This document shows, piece after piece, positions 8,846-17,331 of a stretch of DNA of 64,000 nt (position 1 is its first letter; every line of letters starts with the position of its first letter). This DNA is from Aliiglaciecola lipolytica (GTDB lineage Bacteria; Pseudomonadota; Gammaproteobacteria; Enterobacterales; Alteromonadaceae). The notes below the pieces were generated by a model. The model did no database searches and was not told where the DNA came from. It saw only the letters and a list, made by a program, of their open reading frames with translations. The DNA lies in contig NZ_JAHKPT010000030.1 in the NCBI RefSeq assembly GCF_018860635.1, forward strand, positions 1-64,000, in the 5' to 3' direction. A program made the position numbers and the translations under genes.

Positions 8846-9108
8846 GTTTCAATACCTTCCTAATTATTAATGTTTTTATATATGAACGGTAAGAACTCAT
8901 CGCTGGGTGAGTTTCAATAAATTAATGTGTGTGTTTTCATTATTGGATAAAATACGTTATTTATTACTTGAATACTCACGTATAAGTTTAATATTTATAC
9001 ACAATAGCTATGGCGTTGTCAAAATAAAAGCTGATATAGAATGGAGCATAAAATTAACAATTCAGAAAAAATTCGATTAAGAATTGCAAAAAATAATGCA
9101 TTAACAAT
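8846..9108. promoter_or_regulatory. upstream region of the TonB receptor and amine dehydrogenase operon
   Basis: A 263-bp, very AT-rich stretch between the receptor start and the third REP array. It must contain the promoter for the receptor and perhaps for the whole minus-strand amine operon. No regulator gene, sigma-54 signature or clear operator dyad was seen. Confidence 0.4.
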
Positions 9109-9741
9109 CCATGGCCTAAAGGCCATGCTACAGGGTTGGGATTGTAGGCGGGTGCTTTAGCCCCGCGATGATGGTTTTTTGTGTCTATGGCCTAAAGACC
9201 ATGCTACAGGGGGGATTGTAGGTGGGGGCTTTAGCCCCGCGATGGTGGTTTTTTTGTGTCTATGGCCTAAAGACCATGCTTCAGGGGTGATTGTAGGTGG
9301 GTGCTTTAGCCCCGCGATGGTGGTTTTTTGTGTCTATGGCCTAAAGACCATGCTACAGGGGTGATTGTAGGCGGGTGCTTTAGCCCCGCGCAGTTGCGCG
9401 ACCTTCCATGGGCCTAAAGACCATGTTACGGGAAGAATGGCTCTTGTAGGTGGGTGCTTTAGCCCCGCGCAGTTGCGCGACCTTCCATGGGCCTAAAGAC
9501 CATGTTACGGGAAGAATGGCTCTTGTAGGCGGGTGTTTTAACCCCGCGCAGTTGCGCGACCTTCCATGGGCCTAAAGGCAATGCTACGGGAAGAATGGCT
9601 CTTGTAGGTGGGGGTTTTAACCCCGCGCGGCGACCTTCCATGGCCTAAAGGCCATGCTACGGGAAGAATGGCTCTTGTAGGCGGGTGTTTTAACCCCGCG
9701 CAGTTGCGCGACCTTCCATGGCCTAAAGACCATGCTACAGG
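9109..9741. repeat. REP/BIME array 3 (two unit types, about 75 and 79 bp)
   Basis: About nine A modules (near 9110, 9185, 9261, 9336, 9406, 9486, 9565, 9638 and 9717) alternate with eight B modules (near 9143, 9219, 9293, 9368, 9446, 9526, 9605 and 9676). The first half uses short spacers containing GATGGTGGTTTTTTGTGTC. The second half uses spacers with CAGTTGCGCGACCTTCC and GGGAAGAATGGCTC. In several second-half units the B stem GCT/AGC has become GTT/AAC, a paired change that keeps the hairpin. No protein is encoded: short open frames here are by-products of the repetition. It separates the amine operon from the DUF2780-like gene. Confidence 0.87.
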
Positions 9742-10001
9742 TGAGGGTTTTTATTTAGTATAAGCACCTCGGCGGTTAACCATGAATTTATGAGTGGAAA
9801 ATAGACTGTTTTGTAAAGACAATCTTTACACTTCTGGTAAAGAATCAGCCGTCAAATCATGTTAAAATTTGCGCTAGAAATATCCATACATTAAGAAACT
9901 AAATTAACTTAAATTCTCAGGACATAACATGCATAAAAAGCAAGTTGTGTTTTTTTACATGTTTGAACGTAAAAAATGGGCTTGAATTAAAGGAATATTA
10001 A
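9742..10001 (+). promoter_or_regulatory. upstream region of the DUF2780-like gene
   Basis: A 260-bp spacer after the REP array. It contains AT-rich promoter-like sequence and ends in TTAAAGGAATATTAA before the ATG at 10002, a good Shine-Dalgarno (AAAGGA). A short direct repeat, GTAAAGACAATCTTTACAC, forms a dyad (GTAAAGA..TCTTTAC) near 9813-9830 and could be an operator. No further gene was seen. Confidence 0.4.
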
Positions 10002-10574
10002 ATGAAAACTTTATTAGCTTTACTCATCACGACACTGACTATTTCTACTAACGTATCAGCCAACGATACTGTGGATAAATTAAAGGGGTTATTAGGTAAC
10101 ACTGCGACTATCAATAACGAGTCTACCCTGTCTGAGTCGTCAGAGCAGACTCAATCACTTGATGTTTCAAGTTTAGTTAGTTTAGTCTCTGATAACCTAG
10201 GAGTATCTGAAACACAGTCGGAAGGTGGCTTAGCTTCAATTTTTGATTATGCTAAAAACAACCTTTCAGGAACTGATTACACTCAACTTGCGCAATCTAT
10301 TCCTGGTTTGGATTCGTTGTTAGAAAACGTTCCCACATTAACTTCGGATTCATCTTCTAACAGTTCATCAGTTTCTGGTTTACTTAACAAAGCTTCTGAA
10401 TACAGTTCATCTTTGAGTGCAATTAATGAATTAAAACAGCAATTTGAAGCGCTTGGTTTAGATACTGATATGATTGCCAACTTTATTGCGCAAATTAATA
10501 GCTACTTTAGTGAAGAAGAAGATACGCTATCTTTGTTGCAGTCTGGTTTAGGCAACATAATGACCGCACTCTAA
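10002..10574 (+). CDS. exported DUF2780-like protein
   Basis: A 190-residue protein with a clear signal peptide (cleavage near VSANDT, residue 21). The middle part (SLVSDNLGVSETQSEGGLASI, then QLAQSIPGLDSLL, about residues 57-110) matches from memory the DUF2780 (VcgC/VcgE-like) family of small secreted or periplasmic alpha-helical proteins of unknown function. Serine-rich linkers at about 40-52 and 113-125 break the helical segments. The start is well supported by AAAGGA eight bases upstream. The DUF748 gene follows after 165 bp on the same strand. There is no functional clue beyond export. Confidence 0.7.
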   Translation: MKTLLALLITTLTISTNVSANDTVDKLKGLLGNTATINNESTLSESSEQTQSLDVSSLVSLVSDNLGVSETQSEGGLASIFDYAKNNLSGTDYTQLAQSIPGLDSLLENVPTLTSDSSSNSSSVSGLLNKASEYSSSLSAINELKQQFEALGLDTDMIANFIAQINSYFSEEEDTLSLLQSGLGNIMTAL

Positions 10575-10739
10575 TCATTTTATTTGTGGGTAACGTCTAG
10601 CGGGCAACACTTTCGCGTAAGGTCCTAGTGGATATTGTTGTAATCCAAGATGTTACACGCTGTTTATAAGTTTAGGTTTTTACTACTCTCAGGCTATTTG
10701 TAACGCGCAATTTGTTTACAGTGCTCACGCAACTTTAAA

Positions 10740-13700
10740 ATGCTAAGGCTATCTAAAAGGCTTTGGCAATATTATGAAATCATTATTATGTCCCTTAGAA
10801 ATTTACCATCAGCATTTCGTAAACAGCCCAAGTGGTTGCGAATAACCACTTATTTGCTTTGCGCATATCTCACTTATGCTCTTATTTTGGGTGTGCTAAC
10901 GCCATGGATTCTGCAATCCCAATTGTCGCAATTATTAAGTGACAAATTGCATCGTGTTGTCAGTATTGAAAAAGTGAGAATAAACCCTTTTTTACTGCGT
11001 ATTCGCGTTTCCAATTTGGTTATTGAAGAAAATAAAAGTCACCAACCTTTTGTTAACGTTTCGCTATTTGAAGTGGATGCTAGCTTTTGGCAAACCTTGC
11101 TACATTTCACACCGACTTTGGAACACTTATCTATCATCGAGCCTTATGGGCATATAGCTAGACTCGCCGAAGGTGAACAGGCTCAATTTAACTTTTCTGA
11201 CATTATTGATAGTCTAAATGAAGCCAATGCTGAAAAAGAACCCGTCGAAAAAGAACAGACTGAAATTCCTCCTCTTCGTGTGAATAGAGTGAATCTTGAA
11301 GGCGGACAGATTCGATTTTCTGATGATGTATCCAATACCAATATTATTTTTCCGAATCTGGCTTTTGAGGTAACCGATTTCGACACTCGCGCAGCGACAT
11401 TTAAACTAACTGAACAACAAAATACCGCAACCGAAGACAATCATTATAACGTTAAGATTGAAACCTCTGAAGGCGGCTCCATTGGGTTCGCTGGTCAAGT
11501 TCAATTGGCACCTTTTGAGATCAAAGGCAATATAGCACTGTCGGCGATAGCCCTTGCACCTTTGTGGCCTTTATCAAATGACGTCATTGAAGCAAGGCTG
11601 ACAAATGGATTATTAGATTTCTACGGGGATTATCATTTATCAGAAGGACAAGAAAGTCTTCGCTTTCAGGCTAATAATACGCAGCTTACTTTATCTGAAC
11701 TGACAATATCCGATTTAACTCAGCCAAGAATTACAGTGGCCGAAATCAACATACACGACCTTAGTTTGGACACAGACACAGAACAAATTGATGTGGCTGA
11801 AGTTATTATTAGTAAACCCTGGATTGACGGAAACCTTGATGAGCAAGGCTTGGATTTACAAGCTATGTTTATGCCATCATCAATCGCAACGACAAAACAA
11901 ACCTCTTCTTTAGCTGAGCAGCAAGTCAATACTCAAACGAGTCAAATTGACGAATCCAACTGGCGAGTCATTTTGCAATCTTTCGCGCTAAATAATGGGG
12001 ATATTCAGATCAATGAAAGTCATGTTTCTAAGGGCATGCATTGGCGAGTTTTTGATTTAAATGCCACCACTGGTGTTGTTGATACAAGTTTTCAGCTACC
12101 TATCGAGTATAGCCTAGATTTAGGAGTCGGTGGCGAGGTTAGGGGGTATCCTGAACAAGCTTCTGGTTACCTTAGTAGCGATGGGAAAGTCAACGTATCT
12201 TCTGAGCAAGTTTCTGGTTCTTTTGAGATTAACCAGTTTGCGTTAAGCCAACTTCAATCCTATTTGCTTCCCTATGTAAACGCGATCTTGCAAGATGGCG
12301 CCGTGGGGATCTCAGGGACATTTGAGGCGGGAACTGCGAGTCCAATCACCTTCACAGGCGATGCCAATATCGCCAACCTGACGGTGATTGACGGACTACA
12401 ACAACAACCCTTACTTAAATGGCAGGATATGAATATCCAAGGTATTCAATATCAGTCACTGGAAAATCAACTTTCAGTACAAGCTGTCATGTTCGATAAA
12501 CCCTACACCAAGTTCATTATTCACAAAGGCAAACAAACGAATATTGGCGACCTTCTGGTGCAAAATGCTTCAACCGAGGCTGATTCCGCGCTGGTTGCAG
12601 ATGATGCTTCACCACCAGAGTCAGCGGCGCAAGCAGGGACTGAAGATACTCAATCTGCCTCTAATAACATCGCCATTAGGATTGACGATATTAGTATCAA
12701 TGATGGCAGTGCTTATTTCGAAGATAATTCTTTAAGAGCCCCTTTTGCTTCAGGTATCGAGGCATTGAACGGAAACATAAAGTCACTTTCCTCCACGCCA
12801 GATACCACTGCAAATGTTAACTTAATGGGTAAAATTGATGGTTACGCACCAGTGATTTTAAAAGGGGAAGTTAACCCTCTTATTGAACAGATTTATCTGG
12901 ATTTAAATTTCTCTGTTGACGGTGCAGAACTGACCTCAGTTAATCCCTATTCAGGTACTTATATGGGGCACTTTATTGATAAAGGATTACTGTCACTAAA
13001 TGTGGAATATAAGCTCGAAAATAACCAGCTAGTGGGTGACAACAAGATCGTTATCGACCAACTCACCTTGGGGCGCAAAACTAATTCGGAGCAGGCGGTT
13101 AATCTGCCCCTATCCTTAGCCATTGCATTATTACAGGACTCTAACGGCGTGATTGATCTGGGAATGGAAGTATCTGGAGACTTAAATAACCCGAGCTTCG
13201 GTTTTGGTTCAATCATATTCAAAGCCCTTGGCAATATCATCACTAAAGCGGTGACAGCCCCTTTTTCCTTATTGGCAAATTTAGTCGGTAGTGAAGATGA
13301 GCTGAATAAAGTGACCTTTGCCGATGGCTCTGCTGAGCTCAACGAAGCGGCTTCACAAACCCTTCAAACCTTAGCCGCAGCCTTGGCAAAACGTCCGGGG
13401 CTGAAAGTCGATATTGAAGGCTCGGTGAACGAAGTGACGGATGCTTATGAGTTGGCTGAGCAAAAGTTACAAGCCAACCTTCTGGAAATTTCCAAAAAAA
13501 CATCTCTTCCTGAAGGTTTTAGTCCATCTACAGTGCCACTTTCAGGTCCAATTGCAGATGCCTTAAGAACCCTGTTCACTACAGCTACAAATAAAGAGAT
13601 TGAAGAACAAAGAAAGCTGATAAAGGCGAGATTGCAAGAAGGAGATAGCGAGAAAATCGTTCCAGAGGAGCAATTAGAGCAAGCGTTAATGATTACGATG

Positions 13701-13895
13701 TACAATCAAGTTCGAAGCACTATCAACGTTCCTCGCCATGAATTAGCTAAACTTGCTGAAGATAGGGCCAAATCGGTAAAAATGTTTTTAAGTGAAAACG
13801 GAAGTATTGATCCCAACCGACTGTTTTTACTCAACAGTCGCCAACATTTAGCCAGTGCTGAAAGTGGTGTAACACTTACGCTGAAAGCCAACTAA
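10740..13895 (+). CDS. DUF748 (AsmA-like) envelope protein
   Basis: A 1051-residue protein with one N-terminal transmembrane segment (about residues 36-58, YLLCAYLTYALILGVLTPWI) followed by a very long, strand-rich periplasmic region typical of DUF748/AsmA-like proteins. These are now viewed as bridge-like lipid transporters or envelope-integrity factors. The end of the repeated domain (ITKAVTAPFSLLANLVG, about 835-855) and the following FADGSAELNEAASQTLQTLAAAL, reminiscent of OmpA-type peptidoglycan-binding starts, fit DUF748 well. A second ATG at 10788 (residue 17) is a plausible alternative start, since neither has a strong ribosome-binding site. An imperfect hairpin follows the stop. Confidence 0.85.
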   Translation: MLRLSKRLWQYYEIIIMSLRNLPSAFRKQPKWLRITTYLLCAYLTYALILGVLTPWILQSQLSQLLSDKLHRVVSIEKVRINPFLLRIRVSNLVIEENKSHQPFVNVSLFEVDASFWQTLLHFTPTLEHLSIIEPYGHIARLAEGEQAQFNFSDIIDSLNEANAEKEPVEKEQTEIPPLRVNRVNLEGGQIRFSDDVSNTNIIFPNLAFEVTDFDTRAATFKLTEQQNTATEDNHYNVKIETSEGGSIGFAGQVQLAPFEIKGNIALSAIALAPLWPLSNDVIEARLTNGLLDFYGDYHLSEGQESLRFQANNTQLTLSELTISDLTQPRITVAEINIHDLSLDTDTEQIDVAEVIISKPWIDGNLDEQGLDLQAMFMPSSIATTKQTSSLAEQQVNTQTSQIDESNWRVILQSFALNNGDIQINESHVSKGMHWRVFDLNATTGVVDTSFQLPIEYSLDLGVGGEVRGYPEQASGYLSSDGKVNVSSEQVSGSFEINQFALSQLQSYLLPYVNAILQDGAVGISGTFEAGTASPITFTGDANIANLTVIDGLQQQPLLKWQDMNIQGIQYQSLENQLSVQAVMFDKPYTKFIIHKGKQTNIGDLLVQNASTEADSALVADDASPPESAAQAGTEDTQSASNNIAIRIDDISINDGSAYFEDNSLRAPFASGIEALNGNIKSLSSTPDTTANVNLMGKIDGYAPVILKGEVNPLIEQIYLDLNFSVDGAELTSVNPYSGTYMGHFIDKGLLSLNVEYKLENNQLVGDNKIVIDQLTLGRKTNSEQAVNLPLSLAIALLQDSNGVIDLGMEVSGDLNNPSFGFGSIIFKALGNIITKAVTAPFSLLANLVGSEDELNKVTFADGSAELNEAASQTLQTLAAALAKRPGLKVDIEGSVNEVTDAYELAEQKLQANLLEISKKTSLPEGFSPSTVPLSGPIADALRTLFTTATNKEIEEQRKLIKARLQEGDSEKIVPEEQLEQALMITMYNQVRSTINVPRHELAKLAEDRAKSVKMFLSENGSIDPNRLFLLNSRQHLASAESGVTLTLKAN

Positions 13896-13915
13896 GCAGT
13901 TAATCTCTTGAAATT

Positions 13916-13954
13916 TATCAAACTTGCTCCTTATCTGCATGGGCAAGCTTGATA
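13916..13954. terminator. possible intrinsic terminator or hairpin after the DUF748 gene
   Basis: TATCAAACTTGC at 13916-13927 pairs with GCAAGCTTGATA at 13943-13954 (one G-U pair) with a 15-base loop, lying between two convergent genes. There is no long T tract on either side, so termination activity is uncertain. Confidence 0.45.
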
Positions 13955-13992
13955 GTATCCAGTGTAAAAACAGTATTATTCGCCTAGCGCCT

Positions 13993-15237
13993 TTAATCGC
14001 CAACAAACCCAGTGAGCACAAACTTCTGCACCCGTCTGCCTGTGCTTACTTCTGAGGTATATAAATTACCATCGCTGTCTACAACTACGCTGTGAAGCCA
14101 GGTAAATTGGCCAGGATAGCGTCCGGGACGTCCAAAGCTGCCTAACACTTCATAGGTGTCGTGCCACAAAATCCATATGCGTCCATTCATCATATCGGCG
14201 ACGTACATGTACTTGTTGTCAGGTGAAAAGTCGATATCTGACGCGGTTCCTAAGCCACCAGTATCGCCAGCGATAATAACATCTTGAATGAACTGAACTT
14301 TTCCTTCTTCATCAGCTTCGAATACTTGAATACGATTATTTCGTCGGTCACAAACATAAATTTTGCCGTCAGTTGACTGTGTTACACAATGCACAATGTC
14401 GCCAAAACTTTTTGCTTTAGTGCTGGTGTTTTCACTGTTGCTGGTGGCTTGTGAAACGTCGAATGCCCCTTGTCTTGTTCCGCCTCCAGGTTCGCCACCA
14501 TAAGCTCCCCATAATTGATCAAAACTGTTGTCATTCGTGTCAAAAGCAGTAATTCGTTTGTTGATATAACCGTCGGCAATAAATACTTGATCATTGATGC
14601 TGTTATGGAAAATATCAGCTGGATTCCCCAAGGCATCTTGGCTCAAATTTCCATCGGTTTTACCACGTTGGCCATACTGACGAATAAATTCCCCTTGCGC
14701 GGTAAAATTCAATACAACGTGGTCATCTTTGCCATTTCCACCAAGCCAAACTGTATTATCTTCATCAACGTAAAGGCCGTGAACGGTAGCGGGCCATTGA
14801 TTAGTTCCGGCTAAACTCGGCGCTAGTTCTGGACCCCCCCAAGCCTGAAGTAATTCTCCATCTGGTGAAAATTGCATAACATGTGGGGCAGCTTCACAAC
14901 ATAAGCCTGTGTTGTTGGTTAAACCTAAATCTAAGCCACTAAGTGAGTTAGGGCGATGTAAAATCCACACGTTATTCTGTTTATCTACGGCTAGACCTGG
15001 TACTTGTCCCATTAACCAAGTTGCTGGCATCTTGGGCCAGCTCGCATCGACACTGAATTGCGGAACTTTATGATTTGGGCTAGTTGCTGGGTAGCGTTCA
15101 ACCGACACCAAACTATTTTCAGTCGTTTTAGTAAGCTTGGATGGTTCAGCTTCAGATACGCCACAAAAAAGAGAAAAAAGGCTTAACCCAAGTGCTTTTA
15201 ATCCCAGTTTGTTAGATGGTAAATATGATTGAATCAT
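13993..15237 (-). CDS. exported NHL-repeat six-bladed propeller protein
   Basis: A 414-residue beta-propeller protein with a signal peptide (cleavage near VSEAEPS). It contains several NHL-type repeats, e.g. VHGLYVDEDNTVWLGGNG, GKIYVCDRRNNRIQVFEAD, ASDIDFSPDNKYMYVADMMNGRIWIL, LHSVVVDSDGNLYTSEVSTGRRVQKF. The arrangement resembles peptidyl-alpha-hydroxyglycine alpha-amidating lyase-like propellers, but no enzyme activity can be claimed. The frame continues upstream to a TTG at 15279. The ATG at 15237 is preferred because it places a normal signal peptide at the N-terminus. It lies downstream of the alcohol-oxidation operon on the same strand but after a terminator, so it is probably separately transcribed. 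Confidence 0.72.
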   Translation of the reverse strand: MIQSYLPSNKLGLKALGLSLFSLFCGVSEAEPSKLTKTTENSLVSVERYPATSPNHKVPQFSVDASWPKMPATWLMGQVPGLAVDKQNNVWILHRPNSLSGLDLGLTNNTGLCCEAAPHVMQFSPDGELLQAWGGPELAPSLAGTNQWPATVHGLYVDEDNTVWLGGNGKDDHVVLNFTAQGEFIRQYGQRGKTDGNLSQDALGNPADIFHNSINDQVFIADGYINKRITAFDTNDNSFDQLWGAYGGEPGGGTRQGAFDVSQATSNSENTSTKAKSFGDIVHCVTQSTDGKIYVCDRRNNRIQVFEADEEGKVQFIQDVIIAGDTGGLGTASDIDFSPDNKYMYVADMMNGRIWILWHDTYEVLGSFGRPGRYPGQFTWLHSVVVDSDGNLYTSEVSTGRRVQKFVLTGFVGD

Positions 15238-15548
15238 CTCTGCGCCTATTAATTCTATGGTTGATTTAAATGCAAGCAAACTACAGCATATTACTTAGTG
15301 ACTGCTTAAATAACGGTCAGCTTGCTACCTGACATCATCCTAGGTAAAAACTTATGCTAATAAAATTACTTTACGTCGAAATGCAGATAATAGAAGACCT
15401 AATTCTAATCGATACTGGTCAATGGCTGAATTAGATCATCGAGCCTTTTTAAGCTAGGCTCTTTTTGCGGTTCTGAAATCGCCATATTGTAGGAACAGAT
15501 GCAAATATTCTTAGTTAGCCTTTGACCGAATCTACATTCTCAGGCAAT
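15238..15548. other. intergenic region, no gene seen
   Basis: AT-rich spacer between the aldehyde dehydrogenase terminator and the NHL gene. It should hold the NHL promoter (minus strand). No repeat, dyad or coding frame of note was recognised. Confidence 0.4.
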
Positions 15549-15572
15549 AAAAAAGCGCCCTGAACGGGCGCT
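15549..15572 (-). terminator. Rho-independent terminator of the aldehyde dehydrogenase operon
   Basis: On the minus strand AGCGCCC, loop GTTCA, GGGCGCT is followed by a run of T (AAAAAA on the plus strand at 15549-15554). It lies 20 bp after the aldehyde dehydrogenase stop codon. A textbook intrinsic terminator. Confidence 0.88.
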
Positions 15573-15591
15573 GTTTACAGGTAATTAGGAG

Positions 15592-17331
15592 CTAACCGAG
15601 TAACGCATTGAAGAATATACGCGGTAGTTTTAGCCAGCTTGGAGTGTGTTGGAAACGAGTAAGTAGCATAGCGGTTTTATGTTGTTTCTTGTTGCTTACA
15701 AACCAAGGTGGTTTGGGCAACAGGGTCATGTCTCCTGATAGCAGATTGCGTGGGAAGGGACGCCAAGGTGCCTGCACAACAACTCGCTCAGAACTATCAA
15801 ACATATAAGTATTGTGGGCAAAGCCAATTCCACTTTGTACATCTTCTAATGTGTGACCCGGGAATGCACCCCAAGGGCAAGCGGGTGTTAGAAAACCAAG
15901 ACCACTCCATGTATTAATCGCGATGGTACCGTAGTGCAAATCAGCTAGAATTTGTTCAAAACGTTTTTTACCAATCTGCTTGATCGTTTTTGGATGAATA
16001 ACAATGTTGGCGCCTAAAGTACCGTAAAGTTTTTGGTTGGCAAACTTAACTGCGGCTATTAAGTAGGCTTCTGGATCTGTATCTGCAAGTTCATGGGTAG
16101 ATAATGCCGGTGCAAACACTTCAGTCATCCGATACTTATCATCAATAGCGTCTTCATCGACACTCACCAAACAGGCTGGCGCCGAGCCGCGATCGAACTT
16201 CAACACGTTACTTGAGTGTTTTTCAAATTCGGCAAGTCGTTCTGCTGCGCCGGGATAATATGGCTTACGTGGGTCGAGATTAGCAACCGTGTTCTTTATA
16301 CTATTAAGTAATGTTTGTTTTTTGTCCCAGTGTTTGGGCAATATAAGCATTTGGCAAGCAACACAATTAAATCCTGAGTTATGTAATTTTTGGGTGGCAA
16401 TATTTTCAGCTTGAAATTGTATGTCTGCTGCGCTCCAAGGACCCGGCACTACTATGGTTGGGCAAACTGCACCTAACTCAGAAGTGATAGGTTTGTTGAG
16501 TTTAGGGGTTCCTGCTGCTTTATTGCGAATTCCTTCTTCGCCAAACCCCCAAACGATAATATCATGGGATGCTCCTGAACCTGTGATATGAATCTCTTCT
16601 ACTTGTGGGTGTTCACACAAATATCCCCCTACATCAGCGCCACCTTTAACAATGCGTAAAACGTTTAAATCAATCAGTGGTTTTAGTGCTTTGTTTAAGA
16701 ATTCCGTCAAATATTCATTCACTGGATTCATCTTTAGAATGACAACTTGATGTTCATTAAACAGCTTATGGAATACATCCAGTGGTGCGATAGAGGCAAT
16801 ATTCCCTGCGCCTAACACTAATGCGACTTTGCCTTCACGTAAACGCTCTGGGGAGTCGTAAGATGTTGCCGTATGACTTGCCAAATTGTCGGCAGTGATA
16901 CCTTCTTTCATCCAAACTTCGGCCGTCACACCAGATAAAATCAAGTGATCCCAAATGGAGTGGGGAAGTACTTGAACAGCAGTTTGTCTGCTTTGCGTTT
17001 TGCGTTTTTTGAGAGAATTGAGAAAGCTCTTTCCTTGCATTTCAGACAGCGTTTGCAACAAACCATTACATGCTGACATAACAGTGTAAGGGCCTGATAT
17101 CCATTCTTCACCAACCAGTGCTGAGTCTTCAGGGATTCCCTTCATTCGACCTGCTGTTTCGGCCCAATCTTTAGCTATGGGTAACAGGCAATCTTTGATT
17201 GCTTGTAATACGGCAATTCGTTTTTCAATGCTCGTTTGTGCCCAGTCGTCTTTTGCAGCAGTTAACTCGTCTAGTGCCAAGTCTAATGCAGAGTTCACTG
17301 GAAGCTCGTTCAGTACAGAGGTATTAAGCAT
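15592..17331 (-). CDS. aldehyde dehydrogenase family protein (atypical, large)
   Basis: A 579-residue member of the aldehyde dehydrogenase superfamily, likely oxidising a fatty or branched aldehyde to the acid with NAD(P). Recognisable parts are a nucleotide-binding segment (ALVLGAGNIASIAPLDVFHKL), IHITGSGASHD, a general-base region TSELGAVCP (Glu near 288) and a catalytic cysteine in NSGFNCVACQM (near residue 320). The Glu-to-Cys spacing is 38, close to the family norm. It is longer than typical ALDHs (about 480-500), and the C-terminal extension (TPSWLKLPRIFFNALLG) is amphipathic and may sit at the membrane. A frame extension to 17409 lies inside the upstream ligase gene. The ATG at 17331, preceded by AAGGAAAAAACG, is the better start and overlaps the ligase stop by 8 bp, so the two are coupled. 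Confidence 0.83.
   Translation of the reverse strand: MLNTSVLNELPVNSALDLALDELTAAKDDWAQTSIEKRIAVLQAIKDCLLPIAKDWAETAGRMKGIPEDSALVGEEWISGPYTVMSACNGLLQTLSEMQGKSFLNSLKKRKTQSRQTAVQVLPHSIWDHLILSGVTAEVWMKEGITADNLASHTATSYDSPERLREGKVALVLGAGNIASIAPLDVFHKLFNEHQVVILKMNPVNEYLTEFLNKALKPLIDLNVLRIVKGGADVGGYLCEHPQVEEIHITGSGASHDIIVWGFGEEGIRNKAAGTPKLNKPITSELGAVCPTIVVPGPWSAADIQFQAENIATQKLHNSGFNCVACQMLILPKHWDKKQTLLNSIKNTVANLDPRKPYYPGAAERLAEFEKHSSNVLKFDRGSAPACLVSVDEDAIDDKYRMTEVFAPALSTHELADTDPEAYLIAAVKFANQKLYGTLGANIVIHPKTIKQIGKKRFEQILADLHYGTIAINTWSGLGFLTPACPWGAFPGHTLEDVQSGIGFAHNTYMFDSSERVVVQAPWRPFPRNLLSGDMTLLPKPPWFVSNKKQHKTAMLLTRFQHTPSWLKLPRIFFNALLG

Noticed and set aside
9179-9641. Short proteins encoded within the third repeat array (frames at 9179-9364 and 9459-9641)
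   Set aside because: They simply translate the tandem repeat, have no ribosome-binding site and repeat the same peptide.
1-9741. CRISPR arrays at the regularly spaced repeats
   Set aside because: The intervals between repeats are themselves conserved rather than unique, the units are bipartite hairpins, and no cas gene is nearby; they fit REP/BIME elements.
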